Positions 1 to 5,865 of a DNA stretch of 5,865 nucleotides are shown piece after piece. Source of the stretch: Elusimicrobiota bacterium. GTDB taxonomy: Bacteria; Elusimicrobiota; Elusimicrobia; UBA1565; UBA9628. The position numbers and the translations under genes are program-made. Each line of letters opens with the position of its first letter. Position 1 is the stretch's first letter. Location: positions 1-5,865 of the forward strand of contig JAMPYD010000143.1 of NCBI GenBank assembly GCA_023700845.1, read 5' to 3'. The notes under the pieces were generated by a model. The model saw only the letters and a program-made list of their open reading frames with translations. It searched no databases and was not told the DNA's origin.

Positions 1-759
1 GAAGACGGCGACCTCGACGGCCATCGCCGCGCCGCCGGGCACGCCGAGGGCGGCCACGTCGACGAACAGGCGCTTGTGCCAGCCGTGGAACTTGAAGGAG
101 ATCGCGCGCAGGCGGCTCCACGCCGAGACGCCGACGACCGCGAACATCGTCGCGTTGGCCGCGAGCGTGGCGTACGCCGAGCCGGGCACGCCGAGGGCCG
201 GCGCGCCCCAGCTGCCGAAGACGAGCAGCCAGTCGAGCGCGGCGTTGACGAGATTTCCCGCCACGATCGCGGCCAGCAAGGGCGTGGTCACGCTCATCGA
301 CTGGAGGAACTGGCGGCAGGCGACGAAGCACAGGCCGGGGAACACGCCCCAGCGCAGGACCGCGAGGTAGCCGACCGCGCCCTCGGCCGCGCGCGGGTCC
401 ACGCCGATGAAGCGGTACGCCGGGCCGGCGAGGCCGAACAGGAGGAAGATGGGCAGGGCGACGGCGAGCGCCAGCACGAGCGTGTGCACGAGCAGCTGGC
501 CGCACAGGTCTGGGCGGCCCGCGCCGAAAGCCTTCGAGGAGTGGCTGTCGATGCCCATGACGACGCCCATGCCCACGACGAAGCAGGTGAAGTAGGTCAT
601 CGAGCCCAGGCCGACGGAGGCGATCGCCACGGGGCCGAGGCGGCCGACGAACAGCATGTCGACGGTGCCGTACAGCACCATCCCGATCTGGGTCAGGGCG
701 ATGGGCCCGGCGAGCTTGAGCACCGAGCGCGCCTCGGGCCACGGAAAATCGATCTTCAC
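1..759 (-). CDS. MATE family efflux transporter, N-terminal half (runs off left edge)
   Basis: This is an inner-membrane antiporter of the multidrug and toxin extrusion (MATE) type, which as a family exports cationic drugs or metabolites in exchange for Na+ or H+. The 253 visible codons have no stop. Residues 13-42 form the first membrane segment, ending in TVDMLFVGRLG, a typical MATE TM1 signature with an acidic residue (D34) in the membrane. Residues 69-82 (GIDSHSSKAFGAGR) match the conserved loop after TM2, usually written as D-T-x-x-x-QAFGAG. Further hydrophobic segments follow at about 87-110, 125-150, 160-185 and 190-215. Residues 238-253 (AALGVPGGAAMAVEVA) look like the start of the second MatE repeat, so about half of a usual 450-residue protein is present. 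The start is GTG at 757-759. An upstream ATG (762-764) is in another frame and stops two codons later. No Shine-Dalgarno sequence is visible. Substrate cannot be predicted. The gene is divergent from tex. Confidence 0.9.
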   Translation of the reverse strand, partial: MKIDFPWPEARSVLKLAGPIALTQIGMVLYGTVDMLFVGRLGPVAIASVGLGSMTYFTCFVVGMGVVMGIDSHSSKAFGAGRPDLCGQLLVHTLVLALAVALPIFLLFGLAGPAYRFIGVDPRAAEGAVGYLAVLRWGVFPGLCFVACRQFLQSMSVTTPLLAAIVAGNLVNAALDWLLVFGSWGAPALGVPGSAYATLAANATMFAVVGVSAWSRLRAISFKFHGWHKRLFVDVAALGVPGGAAMAVEVAVF

Positions 760-825
760 GGCATATTTTACGATTTTGCGGGCCTGACACCCAAAATCCT
801 CGTCGGTAAGGTAAAATTGACGACC
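760..825. promoter_or_regulatory. Divergent promoter region between the MATE gene and tex
   Basis: These 66 bp are the only space between two divergently read genes, so they should hold both promoters. The stretch is clearly richer in A and T than the flanking coding DNA. A TAAAAT hexamer faces each gene: minus strand 765-770, ending 5 bases before the GTG of the MATE gene, and plus strand 812-817, ending 8 bases before the ATG of tex. The minus-strand box has a weak -35 candidate, TTGGGT, at 789-794 with an 18-base spacer. I found no good -35 for the plus-strand box. Calling these -10 elements is inference from sequence and position. Confidence 0.5.
765..817. repeat. Nested inverted repeats in the divergent intergenic region
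   Basis: ATTTTAC at 765-771 is inverted as GTAAAAT at 811-817, and immediately inside it GATTTTG at 772-778 is inverted as CAAAATC at 792-798. Both arm pairs are exact over 7 bases. The two pairs do not share one centre: the left arms abut while the right arms are 12 bases apart. The outer pair contains the two outward-facing TAAAAT boxes, so part of the symmetry simply reflects two similar promoters. The inner pair is not explained that way and could be an operator or a short hairpin. Confidence 0.45.
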
Positions 826-3111
826 ATGATCGACCGATACCCCTCGCTGATCGCCGCCGAGCTGTCCTTGCCCGCCGCGGGCGTCAACGCCGCCGTCGCC
901 CTTCTCGAGCAGGAGGCGACGATTCCCTTCATCGCCCGCTACCGCAAGGAGATGACGGGCAACCTCGACGAGGTGCAGCTCACCTCGGTGCGCGACCGCC
1001 TGGGGCAGCTCAAGGAGCTCGACGCGCGCAAGGCGGCGATCATGAAGTCGCTCGAGGAGCGCAATCTGATCACGCCGGAGCTCACGGCCAAGGTCGTCGG
1101 CGCGGCGACGCTCGCCATCCTCGAGGACATCTATCTGCCGTACCGCCCGAAGAAGCGCACGCGCGCGATGATCGCGAAGGAGAAGGGCCTCGAGCCGCTG
1201 GCCGAGACGATCTTCGCCCAGGGCCCCGGAATTCCCGAGGAGCTGGCCAAGGCCTTCGTCGACGCCGAGAAAGGCGTCAAGGACGCCGCCGAGGCCCTGG
1301 CCGGGGCGCGCGACATCATCGCCGAGCGCGTGGCCGAGGACGCCCCCGCCCGCGCCCGCCTGCGCGAGGTGTTCTTCGCCAAGGGCGAGTTCCATTCGAA
1401 GGTCATCACGGGCAAAGAGGCCGAGGGCGCCAAGTTCAAGGACTACTTCGACTGGAAGGAGCCGGCGGCGAAGGCCCCGTCCCACCGCGTGCTCGCGATG
1501 CGCCGCGGCGAGTCCGAGGGCTTCCTCTATATGCGCGTGTCGGTCTCCGAGGACGACACCATCCCGATGCTGCAGGGCCTGTTCGCCGTAGGGACCGGCC
1601 CCTGCGCCTCCCAGGTGCGCCTCGCCGTCGAGGACGCCTACCGGCGGCTGATGTCCTTCTCGATGGAGACCGAGGTGCGCCTCGACACGAAGAAGGCGGC
1701 CGACCGCGAGGCGATCGCCGTGTTCGCGCGAAACCTGCGCGAGATCCTGATGTCCTCGCCGCTCGGCCACAAGGCCATCCTATCGCTCGACCCGGGCTTT
1801 CGCACCGGGTGCAAGCTCGTCTGCCTGGACCGCAACGGCAAGCTCCTCCATCACGACGTCGTCTACCCCCACACCGGCGAGGGCGGGCGCGCCGAGGCGG
1901 CGCTCAAGGTCAAGAAGCTGGCGGCCCTGCACAAGAGTGAGGTCATCGCCATCGGCAACGGCACCGCCGGGCGCGAGACCGAGGAGTTCGTGCGCGGGCT
2001 GACTCTGCCGGGGATCACCGTGGTCATGGTCAACGAGAGCGGCGCGTCGGTGTACTCCGCCTCGGAGGCCGCGCGCGAGGAGTTCCCCAACGAGGACCTC
2101 ACCGTGCGCGGCGCGGTGTCGATCGGCCGCCGCCTCATGGACCCCTTGGCCGAGCTGGTCAAGATCGATCCCAAGTCCATCGGCGTGGGCCAGTATCAGC
2201 ACGACGTGGACCAGAACGGCCTCAAGAAGTCGCTCGACGACACCGTCGTCTCCTGCGTCAACGCGGTCGGCGTCGAGGTCAACAGCGCGTCGAAGGAGCT
2301 TTTGTCCTACGTGTCGGGTCTGGGCCCCGTGCTCGCCAAGAACATCGTCGAGTACCGCAACGAGAACGGCGCCTTCGCCTCGCGCGCCGCCCTCAAGAAG
2401 GTCCCCCGCCTCGGGCCCAAGGCCTTCGAGCAGTCCGCCGGCTTCCTGCGCATCCGCGACGGCAAGAACCCGCTCGACGCGAGCGCCGTCCACCCCGAGC
2501 GCTACGAGATCGTCGAGAGGATGGCCGAGGACCTGGGCACGAAGGTCTCCGAGCTGATCGCCAGCGCGTCCCTGCGGGCGAAGATCGACCTCAAGAAGTA
2601 CGCGACCGCCGAGGTGGGCGAGCCCACCTTGCGCGACATCCTCGCCGAGCTGGCCAAGCCCGGCCGCGACCCGCGCCAGGGCTTCGAGGCGTTCGCCTTC
2701 GGCGCGGTCTCCAAGCTCGAGGACGTGAAGCCCGGGATGAAGCTTCCCGGCATCGTCACCAACGTCGCCGCCTTCGGCGCGTTCGTGGACATCGGCGTCC
2801 ACCAGGACGGCCTCGTGCACGTCAGCGAGGTGTCGGACAACTTCGTCAAGCAGCCCTCGGACGTGCTCAAGGTCCAGCAGCGCGTGCACGTCACCGTGCT
2901 CGAGGTGGACCTGGCGCGCCGGCGCATCGCGCTGTCGCTGAAGAGCAAGCCCGTCATCGGCGCGCGCGAGGACCGCGCGTCGGCCAACGCCGCGAGCCGC
3001 GGCTCGTCGCCGCGGGCGCCCGTCGGCGCCCCGCAGGCCAAGCCGCAGGAGGCGCCCGTCGGAGCCATGGCCGAGGCGCTCAAGGCGATGATGGCCAAGC
3101 GCCGGCTTTAG
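826..3111 (+). CDS. tex: Tex, S1-domain RNA-binding transcription accessory protein
   Basis: Tex is a cytoplasmic nucleic-acid-binding protein linked to transcription and expression of toxin or stress genes, related to eukaryotic Spt6. The 761-residue product is close to the usual 770-780. Residues 1-190 form the helical Tex_N domain, including the conserved TIPFIARYRKEMTG and YLPYRPKKRTRA. The YqgF/RNase H-like domain starts near 318 with DPGFRTG (322-328), followed by GNGTAGRETE (377-386) and NESGASVYSASEAA (403-416). Next comes VDQNGLKKSLDDTVVSCVN, then a helix-hairpin-helix region at about 486-545. The S1 domain spans 634-706 (GIVTNVAAFGAFVDIGVHQDGLVHVSE). The last 55 residues are an Ala/Pro-rich, probably disordered tail ending in a basic helix. 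ATG at 826 begins MIDRYPSLIAAEL, as expected for Tex. The frame stays open back to base 76, but that stretch lies antisense to the MATE gene. The only purine-rich candidate ribosome site, AAGG at 808-811, is too far away at 14 bases. The gene appears intact. Confidence 0.97.
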   Translation: MIDRYPSLIAAELSLPAAGVNAAVALLEQEATIPFIARYRKEMTGNLDEVQLTSVRDRLGQLKELDARKAAIMKSLEERNLITPELTAKVVGAATLAILEDIYLPYRPKKRTRAMIAKEKGLEPLAETIFAQGPGIPEELAKAFVDAEKGVKDAAEALAGARDIIAERVAEDAPARARLREVFFAKGEFHSKVITGKEAEGAKFKDYFDWKEPAAKAPSHRVLAMRRGESEGFLYMRVSVSEDDTIPMLQGLFAVGTGPCASQVRLAVEDAYRRLMSFSMETEVRLDTKKAADREAIAVFARNLREILMSSPLGHKAILSLDPGFRTGCKLVCLDRNGKLLHHDVVYPHTGEGGRAEAALKVKKLAALHKSEVIAIGNGTAGRETEEFVRGLTLPGITVVMVNESGASVYSASEAAREEFPNEDLTVRGAVSIGRRLMDPLAELVKIDPKSIGVGQYQHDVDQNGLKKSLDDTVVSCVNAVGVEVNSASKELLSYVSGLGPVLAKNIVEYRNENGAFASRAALKKVPRLGPKAFEQSAGFLRIRDGKNPLDASAVHPERYEIVERMAEDLGTKVSELIASASLRAKIDLKKYATAEVGEPTLRDILAELAKPGRDPRQGFEAFAFGAVSKLEDVKPGMKLPGIVTNVAAFGAFVDIGVHQDGLVHVSEVSDNFVKQPSDVLKVQQRVHVTVLEVDLARRRIALSLKSKPVIGAREDRASANAASRGSSPRAPVGAPQAKPQEAPVGAMAEALKAMMAKRRL

Positions 3112-3117
3112 GGGCTC

Positions 3118-4719
3118 TTAGACGCCGATCAGCCAGCGCGAGAGGCCGTCGTTCCAGGCCTTGCGGTCCGCCTCGTCCCAGGGCAGGGCCTCGGCGCCGT
3201 TGATGATCGCGGTGAGCTTCTCATTGGGGCCGGAGCGCTCGAAAAGGCGCACCGCGCCGCCGGGCTCGGAGATCGCGGCGGCGAGGTAGCGCGACAGCGC
3301 GGCGCCGGCCGCGGGGCTCAGGCGCGCGAGGACGAAGACGGGCTCGACGGACGCCATGGGCTCGGCCTTCTTCTTCTCCCACCAGTTCGCGGTCTCGGCG
3401 GCGGCCTCCTTGGGCGCGGCGAGGCGCTTGTCGGAGCGCAAGGTCCGCTCGAAGAGGCGGCGCCAGGCGTCGGGGCCGGCGCGCTCGACGACGGCGGCCG
3501 CCTCGCGCGTCTCGGCTTCGGTCATTTTTTCGCCGCGGACGGCCTTGGCGAACGCGTCGGCGCCGCGGCGCTCGGCCGAGGACTCGTCGCGGCCGAGATA
3601 GGCGGACAGGAGCTTCGGGTCGCCGAGCACCAGCTGATACGCGGGATCGGAGCGCGGGGTCGCGATCATGCGGCGCGCGGACAGCGAGGCGAGCATCGAG
3701 GCCACACCCTCCAGGCCGCCATCTTGAAACGCTTTCCGCCAGGAAAGCGCGCCCTCGGAGTAGTGGTTGTCCTCGACGTCGAGCCAGCGGCGGCGGCCGC
3801 TCAGAATCCCGGCCAGGTCCATCACGTCGCGGGGGCCCAGGCCCAAGGACGGCGCCAGCTCGAGCATGCGCTCGCCCAGCAGCTGCTCGCCGGTGACCGC
3901 GAAGCCCTCGGTCATCGCCGAGTAGGCCGAGGTCATGGGGTGGTTCTCCTTGCGGCGCGTGGCGTCGTCGAAGAGGACGTGGAAGTACTCGTGCGCGTAC
4001 TCCATCAGGTGAGAGATCTTCTGCTGGATGAGCGGCTCGTGCGCGCCGCCGAAGGCGCTCGGGACGTTGCCGTCGGAGTTGGCCCGGATCGGGTTGATCT
4101 CGATGAGGTGCCCGCGCTCGGGCGTCCAGGTGTGGCCCGTGGACGGACGCTCGCCGCGGTCGTACGCCGCCCGCGCGGGGACGCGGCGGTACAGCGAGGG
4201 CAGCAGGCGGGCGATCAAGGAGCGTCCGGCGGTCGCCACCGTTTCCAGGCCGGGCGTCGTGGGCGCGGCGGAAAAAGACGGGGACAGGTCGCTCCAGGCC
4301 GCGGCCTCGGGCGCGAGCTTGCCGTCGAAAGCGGAGTCGAGCGCCTTGGACTGCGCGGCGCCGGACTGTCCCTCCGCGCCGCGCGTGGGTGCCAACGACT
4401 CGGCCAGGGCCTTGAGCTCGCTCTGGGAGGGCATCTTCGCGGGCGCGTTCTCCTCGGGAGTCATCGGGCGGGCGGCGACGATGATGGCGGGGGCCGGGGC
4501 CTGGATGACGGGAGCGGCGGGAACGATGAGCGAGGGGCTGTTCGGAACGATCAAGGACGGCGCGGTGGGCGCGAGGATGACCCCGGGGGCCGAGTTCGAG
4601 CCGAACGGGGCTCCCGGCATGATGATGCGCGGGGCTTCCTTCACCGCGGCGGCGGCCGTGCCCGCCTGGGCGCGCAGGATCGCGAAGGGCAGGATCAGGA
4701 GAGGGAGCAATCGTCTCAT
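3118..4719 (-). CDS. Exported putative zinc metallopeptidase (HEXXH...E), family unknown
   Basis: The 533-residue product is probably exported. Residues 1-19 are a Sec signal peptide: two arginines, a hydrophobic core, and AQA before a likely cleavage at 19/20. There is no lipobox cysteine. Residues 28-86 are low-complexity, rich in Pro, Ala, Ile and Val, with PSLIVP twice (54-59 and 62-67). Residues 87-180 are probably a flexible linker. The candidate catalytic site is HEYFH (243-247), preceded by QQKISHLMEYA, with a possible third zinc ligand E271 in MTEGFAV, a spacing of 23 residues. HEXXH followed by a downstream EGFA-like glutamate is the gluzincin pattern, so peptidase activity is inferred from motif alone. 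The rest (about 300-533) is mainly helical-looking and Ala/Arg/Glu-rich without a domain I recognise. The ATG at 4717-4719 is chosen because it gives the complete signal peptide. GAGG lies only 2 bases upstream, too close for normal ribosome binding. The stop is 6 bp from the tex stop, convergent. Confidence 0.85.
   Translation of the reverse strand: MRRLLPLLILPFAILRAQAGTAAAAVKEAPRIIMPGAPFGSNSAPGVILAPTAPSLIVPNSPSLIVPAAPVIQAPAPAIIVAARPMTPEENAPAKMPSQSELKALAESLAPTRGAEGQSGAAQSKALDSAFDGKLAPEAAAWSDLSPSFSAAPTTPGLETVATAGRSLIARLLPSLYRRVPARAAYDRGERPSTGHTWTPERGHLIEINPIRANSDGNVPSAFGGAHEPLIQQKISHLMEYAHEYFHVLFDDATRRKENHPMTSAYSAMTEGFAVTGEQLLGERMLELAPSLGLGPRDVMDLAGILSGRRRWLDVEDNHYSEGALSWRKAFQDGGLEGVASMLASLSARRMIATPRSDPAYQLVLGDPKLLSAYLGRDESSAERRGADAFAKAVRGEKMTEAETREAAAVVERAGPDAWRRLFERTLRSDKRLAAPKEAAAETANWWEKKKAEPMASVEPVFVLARLSPAAGAALSRYLAAAISEPGGAVRLFERSGPNEKLTAIINGAEALPWDEADRKAWNDGLSRWLIGV
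4519..4560 (-). repeat. Short in-frame direct repeat encoding PSLIVP twice
   Basis: Two 18-base units, 4543-4560 and 4519-4536, separated by 6 bases, both encode PSLIVP in the low-complexity region after the signal peptide of the exported protein. They differ mainly at third codon positions. A looser continuation, PAAPVIQAPAPAIIV, follows. This looks like internal duplication in a flexible, probably disordered segment. Confidence 0.6.
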
Positions 4720-4722
4720 GAC

Positions 4723-4757
4723 CTCAGTGTAGACGCCCGGGCGCCCGGCGTCCTGAG
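4723..4757. promoter_or_regulatory. GC-rich hairpin overlapping the start region of the exported protein gene
   Basis: CTCAG (4723-4727) pairs with CTGAG (4753-4757), and GACGCC (4732-4737) pairs with GGCGTC (4747-4752), leaving a 4-base bulge (4728-4731) and a 9-base loop. On a minus-strand transcript running through from the ABC-F gene, the stem would end 3 bases before the ATG and bury the only GAGG in the area. It could therefore limit translation of a read-through mRNA. Regulatory function is inferred; the pairing itself is visible. Confidence 0.4.
4726..4731 (-). promoter_or_regulatory. Possible -10 box (TACACT) for the exported protein gene
   Basis: On the minus strand TACACT fits the TANNNT form of a bacterial -10 element and ends 6 bases before the ATG at 4717-4719. 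No convincing -35 lies 16-18 bases further upstream, where the sequence is almost pure G and C. A promoter here would give an mRNA starting at or very near the ATG. The alternative is that the gene is transcribed from the ABC-F gene upstream. Confidence 0.3.
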
Positions 4758-4777
4758 CCTAAGGGCCCAACGGAGAA

Positions 4778-4794
4778 GGGCCGGTTGGCGGCCC
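4778..4794. other. Second hairpin beside the terminator-like stem, with an alternative partner
   Basis: GGGCCG (4778-4783) pairs exactly with CGGCCC (4789-4794) around a 5-base loop, directly abutting the longer hairpin at 4795-4818. GGGCC at 4778-4782 can instead pair with GGCCC at 4764-4768, so the two structures exclude each other. It may strengthen termination after the ABC-F gene, or may simply reflect the high GC content. Confidence 0.35.
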
Positions 4795-4818
4795 CGGACT
4801 ATCCTTGAGGATAGTCCG
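4795..4818 (-). terminator. Perfect 10-bp hairpin just after the ABC-F stop codon
   Basis: CGGACTATCC (4795-4804) and GGATAGTCCG (4809-4818) are exact inverted complements around a 4-base loop (TTGA on the plus strand, TCAA on the minus). The stem begins 6 bases beyond the TGA of the ABC-F gene at 4825-4827, where a terminator or 3'-protecting stem is expected. There is no U-run after it on either strand, so it is not a classic intrinsic terminator. It may act as a U-less terminator, a pause before Rho action, or an mRNA-stabilising 3' end. Confidence 0.6.
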
Positions 4819-4824
4819 CGGAGC

Positions 4825-5865
4825 TCACGCGGTCAGGCGTTTGACTTCCTCTTCCTTCAGCTGGATGGAGGCCTGGACGGACTCCATCTCCTCGCCGACC
4901 TTGGTCACGCGCGCGAAGTCCTCGTAGAGCTTCGGGTCGGACATGTCGTGGGCGATGCGCTCGAGCTCGGCGTGCAGGCGGTCGAGCTCGGCCTGCGCCT
5001 TCTCGAGGGCCCTCGCGCGGCGGCGGGCTTCCTTGCCCGCCTCGTAGAGGTTCTCGGCTTCCTGGACGGCCTTCTGCTCCGCGGTCGGCTCGGGCTTGTT
5101 CTTCTCCGCTTCGGCGTCGAGCTGGGCCTGGCGGTGCTGGAAGTACTCGAAGTTGCCGGGGAAGACGGTGATCTTGCCCTGCACGACGTGGACGACGTGG
5201 TCGGCGACGGCGTTGAGGAAGTACACGTCGTGGCTGATGGCGCAGATCGTGCCCTCGAACTTCTTGAGGGCCTCGACGAGGGCCTCGACGCTGGTGAGGT
5301 CGAGGTGGGTCGTGGGCTCATCGAGAAGAAGGACGTTGGGCGGGTCGAGCAGGAGCTTGGCCAGCTGCAGGCGGCTCTTCTCTCCTCCGGAGAGCACCTC
5401 GACCTTCTTGTGGACGGTGTCGCCGGGGAACAGGAAGGTGCCGAGGACGGTGCGCGTGAACAGGTCGCCGTTGGTGCGGCCGACGCTCATCGCCTCCTGA
5501 AGAACCGTGCGCTTGGGGTCGAGCTGGCCCTCGCGGTGCTGCGAGAAATAGCCGACTTTGACGTTGTGGCCGAGGGTGCGCTCGCCGGAGTCGATCGGGA
5601 TGATGTCGCCGATGACCTTGAGCAAGGTGGACTTTCCGGCGCCGTTCGGTCCGACGAAGGCCATCTTCCAGCCGCGCTCGAGCTCGAAGTCCAGGCCCTC
5701 GTACACCTTGGTGGGGCCGTAGGACTTGAAGACGTTCTTGAGCTTGAGGACGGTGGTGCCGGTGCGGCCGGGCTGGGGGAAGGAGATGCTGACGGCCTTC
5801 GTCGAGGGCGGGAGCACGATCTCCTCGATCTTCTCGAGCTTCTTCATGACGCTCTGCACGCGCGA
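4825..5865 (-). CDS. ABC-F family ATPase, C-terminal part (enters from right edge)
   Basis: ABC-F proteins are soluble, membrane-segment-free twin ATPases that bind the ribosome and relieve stalling or, in some branches, give antibiotic protection. The 346 visible residues begin inside the interdomain linker (SRVQSVMKKLEKIEEIVLPP) and then cover the whole second ATPase domain: Walker A GPNGAGKST (72-80), Q-loop in YFSQH (Q109), signature LSGGEKSR (158-165), Walker B NVLLLDEP (177-184) and H-loop SHD (211-213). The hallmark DEPTNHLD reads DEPTTHLD here (Thr186). Residues about 250-346 are a charged coiled coil resembling the C-terminal domain of Uup/YdiF-like members. GTFLFPGD and the linker resemble the YdiF/YheS group, but I cannot fix a subfamily from this half. 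The true start, first ATPase domain and most of the linker lie beyond the window. The frame is open to the last base, so the GTG at 5857-5859 is not the start. Confidence 0.93.
   Translation of the reverse strand, partial: SRVQSVMKKLEKIEEIVLPPSTKAVSISFPQPGRTGTTVLKLKNVFKSYGPTKVYEGLDFELERGWKMAFVGPNGAGKSTLLKVIGDIIPIDSGERTLGHNVKVGYFSQHREGQLDPKRTVLQEAMSVGRTNGDLFTRTVLGTFLFPGDTVHKKVEVLSGGEKSRLQLAKLLLDPPNVLLLDEPTTHLDLTSVEALVEALKKFEGTICAISHDVYFLNAVADHVVHVVQGKITVFPGNFEYFQHRQAQLDAEAEKNKPEPTAEQKAVQEAENLYEAGKEARRRARALEKAQAELDRLHAELERIAHDMSDPKLYEDFARVTKVGEEMESVQASIQLKEEEVKRLTA

Noticed and set aside
762..764. ATG start for the MATE gene just upstream of the GTG
   Set aside because: It is out of frame with the MATE protein and meets a TGA two codons later.
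784..789. CTGACA as a -35 element for tex
   Set aside because: It resembles TTGACA but lies 22 bases from the TAAAAT at 812-817, too far for a normal sigma-70 promoter.
76..825. A 250-codon upstream extension of the tex reading frame
   Set aside because: It is antisense to the MATE gene, has an Arg/Ala/Glu/His-rich composition typical of a high-GC shadow frame, and Tex homology begins at the ATG at 826.
1780..2889. A 369-codon open frame on the minus strand inside tex
   Set aside because: It is fully antisense to conserved Tex domains, its product is a Leu/Asp/Val/Gly/Ala-rich string with no motif, and long antisense frames are expected at this GC content.
4028..4732. A 234-codon plus-strand open frame
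   Set aside because: It is antisense to the signal peptide and linker of the exported protein, with no recognisable domain. The opposite strand gives a signal peptide and an HEXXH motif.
4905..5321. A 138-codon Ser/Arg/Pro/Thr-rich frame on the minus strand
   Set aside because: It is a frame-shifted reading of the ABC-F gene, whose true frame carries Walker B, the H-loop and the coiled coil.
1..5865. Defence system, toxin-antitoxin pair, CRISPR array or mobile element
   Set aside because: No gene in the window shows a relevant domain, there are no regularly spaced repeats, and there are no transposase or integrase motifs or terminal inverted repeats.

Overview
The window is high-GC bacterial DNA, which I estimate by eye at roughly 70% G+C with a strong preference for G or C at third codon positions. 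It carries four protein-coding genes, two of them cut by the window edges. I see no RNA genes, insertion sequences, CRISPR arrays or phage genes. The export signal on the third gene shows a cell with a Sec pathway. Its long Ala/Pro/Ile/Val-rich segment just after the signal peptide recalls secreted proteins of high-GC Elusimicrobiota. That is a low-confidence impression, and other high-GC phyla are possible.

Layout from left to right. On the minus strand, 1-759 is the N-terminal half of a MATE-family multidrug/cation antiporter running off the left edge. A 66-bp divergent intergenic region (760-825) is locally AT-rich and holds nested inverted repeats and two TAAAAT boxes, one facing each gene. 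On the plus strand, 826-3111 is a complete tex gene, a nucleic-acid-binding protein with Tex_N, YqgF-like, helix-hairpin-helix and S1 domains. It converges on the next gene with only 6 bp between the stop codons. On the minus strand, 3118-4719 encodes a 533-residue exported protein with an HEXXH...E zinc-metallopeptidase signature and no family I can name. A 105-bp gap (4720-4824) contains several strong hairpins. On the minus strand, 4825-5865 is the C-terminal part of an ABC-F ATPase that enters from the right edge.

The genes do not form an obvious pathway. tex and ABC-F proteins are ordinary housekeeping or translation/transcription-quality factors, and MATE pumps are common accessory transporters. 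The least-explained items are the exported HEXXH protein and a start-site pattern. All three visible start codons lack a well-spaced Shine-Dalgarno sequence and instead have a TANNNT hexamer ending 5-8 bases upstream, which is the arrangement expected for leaderless transcripts. I see no convincing evidence of a new multi-gene system in this window.
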